DNA from: Actinomycetes bacterium
GTDB taxonomy: Bacteria > Actinomycetota > Acidimicrobiia > Acidimicrobiales > CADCSY01
Assembly: GCA_025464025.1 (NCBI GenBank)
Contig: JAODBP010000121.1
Span: forward strand, 1-9,755
Reading direction: 5' to 3'
DNA: 9,755 nucleotides
Notes under the pieces: model-generated
The model's database searches: none
The model's input: the letters and a program-made list of their open reading frames with translations, nothing else
What the model was told of the DNA's origin: nothing
Program-made: the position numbers and the translations under genes
Shown here: in pieces, positions 6,598 to 9,755 of the stretch
How the letters are laid out: every line of letters starts with the position of its first letter
Position numbering within the stretch: position 1 is the first letter of the stretch

Positions 6598-7431
6598 ATG
6601 GCCGTCCGTGTCGTCACCGACAGCGCCGCCGACCTCACCGACGAGCTCGCTGCCGAGCTGCACGTCCGGGTCGTCCCGCTCACCATCCGATTCGGGAGCG
6701 AGGAGTTCGTCGACCGGCAGGACCTCACCCCCGCCGAGTTCTACGCGCGGTGCGCGGCATCCCCGGTGCTGCCCGAGACCGCGGCGCCGTCGCCCGGGGC
6801 GTTCGAGGCGGCCTTCCGTGCCGGCTTCGACGAGGGCGCCGACGCCGTCGTCTGCATCAACATCTCGTCGGGCCTCTCGGCGACGATGGCCTCGGCCCAG
6901 AACGCGGCGCGGGCCCTCGAGGGCAAGGACGTCCGCGTGCTCGACAGCCGCTCGGTCACCTGGGGCCTCGGCAGCCAGGTCGTCGCTGCGGCCCGGGCCG
7001 CGGCCGACGGGGCCTCGGCCGACGAGGTCGTCGCCCTCGTCGAGGACATGGTCGGTCGGACCCGGGTCTACGGCACGCTCGACACGTTCGAGAACCTGAA
7101 GAAGGGCGGCCGGGTCGGTGGGGCCCAGGCCATGATCGGCTCGCTGCTCCAGATCAAGCCCGTCATCTCCGTCGAGGGCGTGGTCGAGGAGGCAGGCAAG
7201 CCGCGCACCCGCAAGAAGGCCCTGGCGGTGCTCGTCGACAAGGTCCGCGAGGCCGGCGCGGTCGAGAACGTCGGCGTGATGCACGGCTCGGCCCCCGACA
7301 TCGACGAGTTCATCGCGCTCATGTCCGAAGTCGTGCCACGCGACCAGATCCACACCGGTGAGATCGGTGCCACCATCGGCGTCCACGGCGGACCGCGGGT
7401 CATGGGGGTGACCTTCCAGGTGGCCCACTGA
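6598..7431 (+). CDS. DegV family protein (fatty acid-binding)
   Basis: A 277-residue protein starting at ATG 6598. DegV proteins bind a fatty acyl chain between two alpha/beta domains; the Firmicute FakB members hand fatty acids to a fatty acid kinase, while actinobacterial members are mostly uncharacterised. Seen: VVTDSAADLTDELA (5-18) at the N-terminus, FVDRQDLTPAEFY (37-49), TAAPSPGAF (61-69) at the usual Thr/Ser-Pro-Ser binding segment, CINISSGLSATMASA (86-100) with the conserved Ser-Gly, LDTFENLKKGGRVG (161-174), and the second-domain ending GATIGVHGGPRVMGVTF (257-273). Length is typical and no signal peptide is present, so it is cytoplasmic. No fatty acid kinase gene is visible. It lies between the DUF6049 protein and the membrane kinase, where related genomes are expected to carry MurJ. 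Confidence 0.94.
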   Translation: MAVRVVTDSAADLTDELAAELHVRVVPLTIRFGSEEFVDRQDLTPAEFYARCAASPVLPETAAPSPGAFEAAFRAGFDEGADAVVCINISSGLSATMASAQNAARALEGKDVRVLDSRSVTWGLGSQVVAAARAAADGASADEVVALVEDMVGRTRVYGTLDTFENLKKGGRVGGAQAMIGSLLQIKPVISVEGVVEEAGKPRTRKKALAVLVDKVREAGAVENVGVMHGSAPDIDEFIALMSEVVPRDQIHTGEIGATIGVHGGPRVMGVTFQVAH

Positions 7432-7434
7432 CGG

Positions 7435-7454
7435 GCGGCGGGCTCGCCCGCCGC
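7435..7454 (+). terminator. GC-only hairpin after the DegV gene
   Basis: The arm GCGGCGGGC (7435-7443) is followed, after TC, by its exact complement GCCCGCCGC (7446-7454). In practice this gives an 8-pair stem with a CTCG tetraloop, starting 3 bases after the DegV stop codon. No T-run follows, as is common for high-GC actinobacteria, so this is a possible intrinsic terminator or mRNA-end stabiliser rather than a certain one. It sits just upstream of the putative kinase promoter. Confidence 0.45.
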
Positions 7455-7467
7455 GCGACCGCCCCGT

Positions 7468-7473
7468 TACCGT
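7468..7473 (+). promoter_or_regulatory. Putative -10 hexamer for the Ser/Thr kinase (TACCGT)
   Basis: TACCGT fits TANNNT and ends 8 bases before the GTG at 7482; the same hexamer precedes cca. Between them lies GGCCCGTC, with no ribosome binding site. The -35 position would fall inside the GC hairpin and shows no consensus. Suggests a separate, leaderless kinase or kinase/sigma transcript. Confidence 0.4.
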
Positions 7474-7481
7474 GGCCCGTC

Positions 7482-8990
7482 GTGCCTCCGTCCGCCACCG
7501 ATCCGCCCGCCAACGCCGGGCTCGACGTCGGCTACCGGATCGGCGGGCGCTACGAGCTCGTCCGCCGCATCGCCAAGGGGGGCATGGCCGAGGTCTGGGA
7601 GGCGGAGGACACCGTCCTCGCCCGGCCGGTCGCGGCCAAGGTCCTGCTCCCCCACCTGGCCGCCGACGAGGCGTTCCTCACCCGGTTCCGCCGCGAGGCC
7701 GTCGCCGCCGCCCGCTTGTCCCACCCGCACATCGTGTCGATCTACGACACCTGCGCCGGCGAGGAGTGCGAGGCCATCGTCATGGAGCTGGTGCGGGGGC
7801 GCACCGTCCGCGAAGCGCTCGACGCCCACGGCGCGCTGCCCGTCCGCCAGGCCGTCGACATCGCCGTGCAGGCGGCCGACGCCCTGGCCCACGCCCACAC
7901 CAACGGGCTCGTCCACCGCGACGTGAAGCCGGGCAACATCCTCCTGTCCGACGATGGGCGGGTGCTCGTGGCCGACTTCGGCATCGCCAAGGCGGCCGAG
8001 GCCACGTCCGACCTGACCGAGGTCGGCCAGGTGGTGGGCACGGCCAAGTACCTCTCGCCCGAGCAGGTGCAGGGCCACGCCCTCGACGCCCGGTCCGACG
8101 TGTACTCCCTCGGCATCGTGCTCTACGAGATGCTCTGCGGGCGGGTGCCGTTCTCGGCTGACAACGCCACGGCCACGGCCCTGCTCCGGCTGACCACCGA
8201 CCCGCTCCGGCCCCGCCAGGTGCGCGCGGGTGTCCCCCGGGCCGTCGAGGAGGTCGTGCTCCGGGCCATGGCCCGCGACCCCGACGACCGCTACTCCTCC
8301 GCGGCCGCCCTGCGGAGCGCGCTGCTCGCCGTCGACCTCTCGCGCGTCGACGACGAGGACCACACGATGGCCGTGGAGCCCATGGACCCGACGCCGTCCG
8401 GCGGCATCGACGTCGGCTTCGCCCGCCGGGAGCGGTCGTGGCTGGTGCCCACCGCCCTGATCCTCGTCGTGGCGATCACCCTCGGCATCGTCGGCGTGCT
8501 CGTCGGCAAGTCCGACGTCGGCCAGCAGATCTTCGGCACCAAGGACGACTCCCCGCCGGCCACGTCCGGCGAGGCCATCACCATCGCCGGGGTCCGGAGC
8601 TTCGACCCCGAGGGCGACGGCGAGGAGAACGACGCCGACCTCGGCCTCCTCCACGACGGCGACGCCGCCACCCGCTGGAGCACCGACCGCTACAACACGC
8701 CGTCGTTCGCCGGGCTGAAGCACGGCGTCGGCGTCATCCTCACCCTCTCCTCCGCCGGCGACCTCGGTTCACTCGTCGTCGACTCCCCGTCCACCGGGTG
8801 GACCGCGTCGGTCTACGTGGCCGACGAGCCGGCCACGACGCTCGCCGGTTGGGGCAAGCCGGTCGGCGGCCTGGGCGAGAAGCGCACGTTGTCGCTGACC
8901 GGGCACCACGGTGGCGCCGTGCTCCTCTGGATCACCCACCTGCCCACCGATGGGCGGGTCGAGCTGGGCGAGGTCCGCCTCACCGCCTGA
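7482..8990 (+). CDS. Transmembrane PknB-type Ser/Thr protein kinase with extracellular discoidin-like domain
   Basis: A 502-residue protein with GTG start at 7482. The cytoplasmic kinase domain (about 24-285) has the glycine loop IAKGGMAEVWEA (30-41), VAAK with Lys53, helix-C Glu72, HRDVKPGNILL (145-155) with Asp147, DFG (165-167), activation-loop threonines 175, 179 and 187, and LSPEQ (191-195). All catalytic residues are present, so it should be active. A linker leads to one transmembrane helix (about 320-342). The outer part (about 365-502) resembles F5/8 type C/discoidin domains: VRSFDPEGDGEENDADLGLL, DGDAATRWSTDRYN (392-405), FAGLKHGVGVILTL, then a beta-rich end. It lacks PASTA repeats. 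From memory, this outer domain most resembles the C-terminal domain of actinobacterial MviN/kinase-like fusions, where the kinase part is a pseudokinase. It probably senses wall polysaccharide or another surface ligand; the partner is unknown. The sigma factor follows directly. Confidence 0.93.
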   Translation: MPPSATDPPANAGLDVGYRIGGRYELVRRIAKGGMAEVWEAEDTVLARPVAAKVLLPHLAADEAFLTRFRREAVAAARLSHPHIVSIYDTCAGEECEAIVMELVRGRTVREALDAHGALPVRQAVDIAVQAADALAHAHTNGLVHRDVKPGNILLSDDGRVLVADFGIAKAAEATSDLTEVGQVVGTAKYLSPEQVQGHALDARSDVYSLGIVLYEMLCGRVPFSADNATATALLRLTTDPLRPRQVRAGVPRAVEEVVLRAMARDPDDRYSSAAALRSALLAVDLSRVDDEDHTMAVEPMDPTPSGGIDVGFARRERSWLVPTALILVVAITLGIVGVLVGKSDVGQQIFGTKDDSPPATSGEAITIAGVRSFDPEGDGEENDADLGLLHDGDAATRWSTDRYNTPSFAGLKHGVGVILTLSSAGDLGSLVVDSPSTGWTASVYVADEPATTLAGWGKPVGGLGEKRTLSLTGHHGGAVLLWITHLPTDGRVELGEVRLTA

Positions 8991-9043
8991 GACCGGTCCT
9001 ACGCTCGGCCGATCGCCCCGGCTCGACCCCACGACGACCGGTC
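8991..9043. repeat. Two copies of the palindrome GACCGGTC around the sigma factor start
   Basis: GACCGGTCC occurs at 8991-8999, directly after the kinase stop codon, and again at 9036-9044, inside the first codons of the sigma gene. The first eight bases of each are a perfect palindrome, and the copies are 45 bases apart. They flank the putative -10 hexamer and start codon, a reasonable place for an operator. I found no other copy by eye. Chance occurrence in GC-rich DNA is quite possible. Confidence 0.3.
9000..9005 (+). promoter_or_regulatory. Putative -10 hexamer for the ECF sigma factor (TACGCT)
   Basis: TACGCT fits TANNNT and ends exactly 6 bases before the ATC at 9012, the same spacing as TAGCCT before the GNAT start. 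If it is used, the sigma mRNA would begin at or next to that ATC. No GGAAC-type ECF -35 motif is seen upstream, so simple self-activation is not evident. Confidence 0.35.
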
Positions 9044-9632
9044 CGACGCCAGCCTCGTCACCGCCGCCCAGGCCGGCGAGCGCCCGGCCCTCGAGACCCT
9101 GTTGCGCCGCCACCACGACCGGCTGGCCGCGCTGTGCCGCCGCGTCTGCGGCAACGACGCCGACGGGGCCGACGCCACGCAGGAGGCCCTGCTGGCGATC
9201 GTGCGAGGGCTCCCCCGCTACGACGGCCGCGCCGCGTTCGGCACCTGGGCCTACCGGGTGGCCACCAACGCCTGCCTCGACGAGCTGCGGCGGCGCCGGC
9301 GCCGACCTGTCCCGGGACTGCCCGAGCCCGGCGAGGGCGCACCGGGCGGCACGATCCCGTCGGCCACCTCGACCGGCATCGAGGTCCTCCCCGACCGCCT
9401 GGCCATCGACGCCGCCCTCGCCCGGCTCCCGGAGGACTACCGGGTGGCGGTGGTGCTCCGGGACCTGTGCGACCTCGACTACGCCGAGATCGCCGCGTCG
9501 TTGGAGATCCCGCCAGGCACGGTGCGGTCCCGGATCGCCCGCGGGCGCTCGCTGCTGGCCCGCCAGCTCGATCTCGGGAACCCCGGCCCCGCCCCAGAGC
9601 GTCCTACTGCCGGCCCCGGAGCCACCCCATGA
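9012..9632 (+). CDS. ECF (sigma-70 family) RNA polymerase sigma factor, SigM-like by position
   Basis: ECF sigma factors direct RNA polymerase to stress-response promoters. Region 2 spans about residues 12-98, from SDASLVTAAQAGERPALETL through DADGADATQEALLAIVRGL and FGTWAYRVATNACLDELRRR. Region 4 is at about 132-183: LARLPEDYRVAVVLRDLCDL, then the helix-turn-helix YAEIAASLEIPPGTVRSRIA. The start is a problem. The frame opens at 8991, straight after the in-frame kinase stop, and holds no ATG, GTG or TTG until TTG 9102. That TTG would remove about 20 conserved residues of region 2. I therefore give ATC 9012 as the likely start (206 residues), placed 6 bases after a TANNNT box; the conventional alternative is 9102 (176 residues). 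The stop overlaps the next start as ATGA. Identity as a sigma factor is firm, the start is not. Confidence 0.9.
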   Translation: MAPARPHDDRSDASLVTAAQAGERPALETLLRRHHDRLAALCRRVCGNDADGADATQEALLAIVRGLPRYDGRAAFGTWAYRVATNACLDELRRRRRRPVPGLPEPGEGAPGGTIPSATSTGIEVLPDRLAIDAALARLPEDYRVAVVLRDLCDLDYAEIAASLEIPPGTVRSRIARGRSLLARQLDLGNPGPAPERPTAGPGATP

Positions 9633-9755
9633 CCGACGATCCCCTCGATCCCCTCGACGACCTCGCGTCTGCCCACCTCGACGGGCTCGACGGCGCCGCG
9701 GACGCGAGCCGGGTCGCGTCCGACCCCGTGTTGGCCGCCCGAGTGGCGGCGTTCG
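9629..9755 (+). CDS. Probable anti-sigma factor, N-terminal 42 residues (3' end outside window)
   Basis: Starts at ATG 9629 within an ATGA overlap with the sigma gene and runs off the window end. The visible residues, MTDDPLDPLDDLASAHLDGL followed by DGAADASRVASDPVLAARVAAF, resemble the opening of anti-sigma or anti-sigma-like proteins, which often begin with an LASAYLDGE-type helix and then a helix with RV-x-x-DP-x-L-x-x-RV. No His-x3-Cys-x2-Cys zinc motif is present in the part seen. In related actinobacteria the gene coupled to sigM encodes its anti-sigma factor, a membrane protein that holds the sigma factor inactive until a signal arrives. The membrane segment would be beyond the window edge, so the call rests on position, coupling and the short N-terminal pattern. 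Confidence 0.7.
   Translation, partial: MTDDPLDPLDDLASAHLDGLDGAADASRVASDPVLAARVAAF

Noticed and set aside
5171..7428. Very long open frames on the minus strand opposite the DUF6049 and DegV genes (for example 5171-6553 and 6169-7428).
   Set aside because: They are mirror frames of GC-rich coding sequence, rich in Gly, Arg, Val and Asp with no recognisable domain, and the plus-strand genes are clearly real.
7467..8723. A 418-codon minus-strand open frame opposite the kinase.
   Set aside because: Low-complexity composition typical of antisense frames in high-GC DNA; the kinase on the plus strand has every catalytic motif.
8988..9011. Possible readthrough fusion of kinase and sigma factor, since both are in the same frame separated by one TGA.
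   Set aside because: The kinase C-terminus is extracellular, so a fused sigma factor would be exported; no selenocysteine or readthrough signal is visible.

Overview
The window is very GC-rich (roughly 70% by eye), with G or C in nearly every third codon position, GTG and ATG starts, and tightly packed genes. Gene content and order point to a high-GC Gram-positive bacterium (Actinomycetota). The gene set resembles the pcnA to sigM segment that lies near the replication origin in mycobacteria and relatives. A deep-branching class such as Acidimicrobiia is my guess, not proven.

Layout. At 1-339 is the C-terminal end of an enoyl-CoA hydratase (+). It meets, tail to tail with a 14-base overlap, a minus-strand pair: an endonuclease/exonuclease/phosphatase-family hydrolase (326-997) and the CCA-adding tRNA nucleotidyltransferase (979-2355), which overlap by 19 bases. 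Divergent from cca is a small 87-residue protein that looks like a lone histidine-kinase dimerisation/phosphoacceptor hairpin (2403-2666). It converges on a PilT-like pilus retraction ATPase (2682-3782, -). From 3885 everything runs on the plus strand: a GNAT acetyltransferase coupled by ATGA to a secreted, membrane-anchored protein of the mycobacterial Rv3909 (DUF6049) type; a DegV-family lipid-binding protein; a transmembrane Ser/Thr kinase with an extracellular discoidin-like domain; an ECF sigma factor; and the start of its probable anti-sigma factor, again coupled by ATGA.

How they fit together. Cca matures tRNA. The DUF6049 protein, the membrane kinase and the sigma/anti-sigma pair look like a cell-surface block. 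In mycobacteria, as I recall it, the corresponding block includes the lipid II flippase MviN/MurJ fused to a kinase-like domain and an extracellular domain. Here no MurJ is present: DegV occupies that space, and a free-standing kinase with all catalytic residues intact carries the matching extracellular domain.

Regulation. Several genes have a TANNNT-type -10 hexamer ending only 6-8 bases before the start codon and no convincing ribosome binding site, which suggests leaderless transcripts. The sigma factor has such a hexamer but no ATG, GTG or TTG where its conserved region 2 begins; an ATC codon sits at the leaderless position.

No intergenic stretch exceeds about 100 bases. I see no RNA genes, mobile elements, CRISPR arrays or phage genes. 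Nothing amounts to a clearly new multi-gene system; the points worth a second look are listed as findings.
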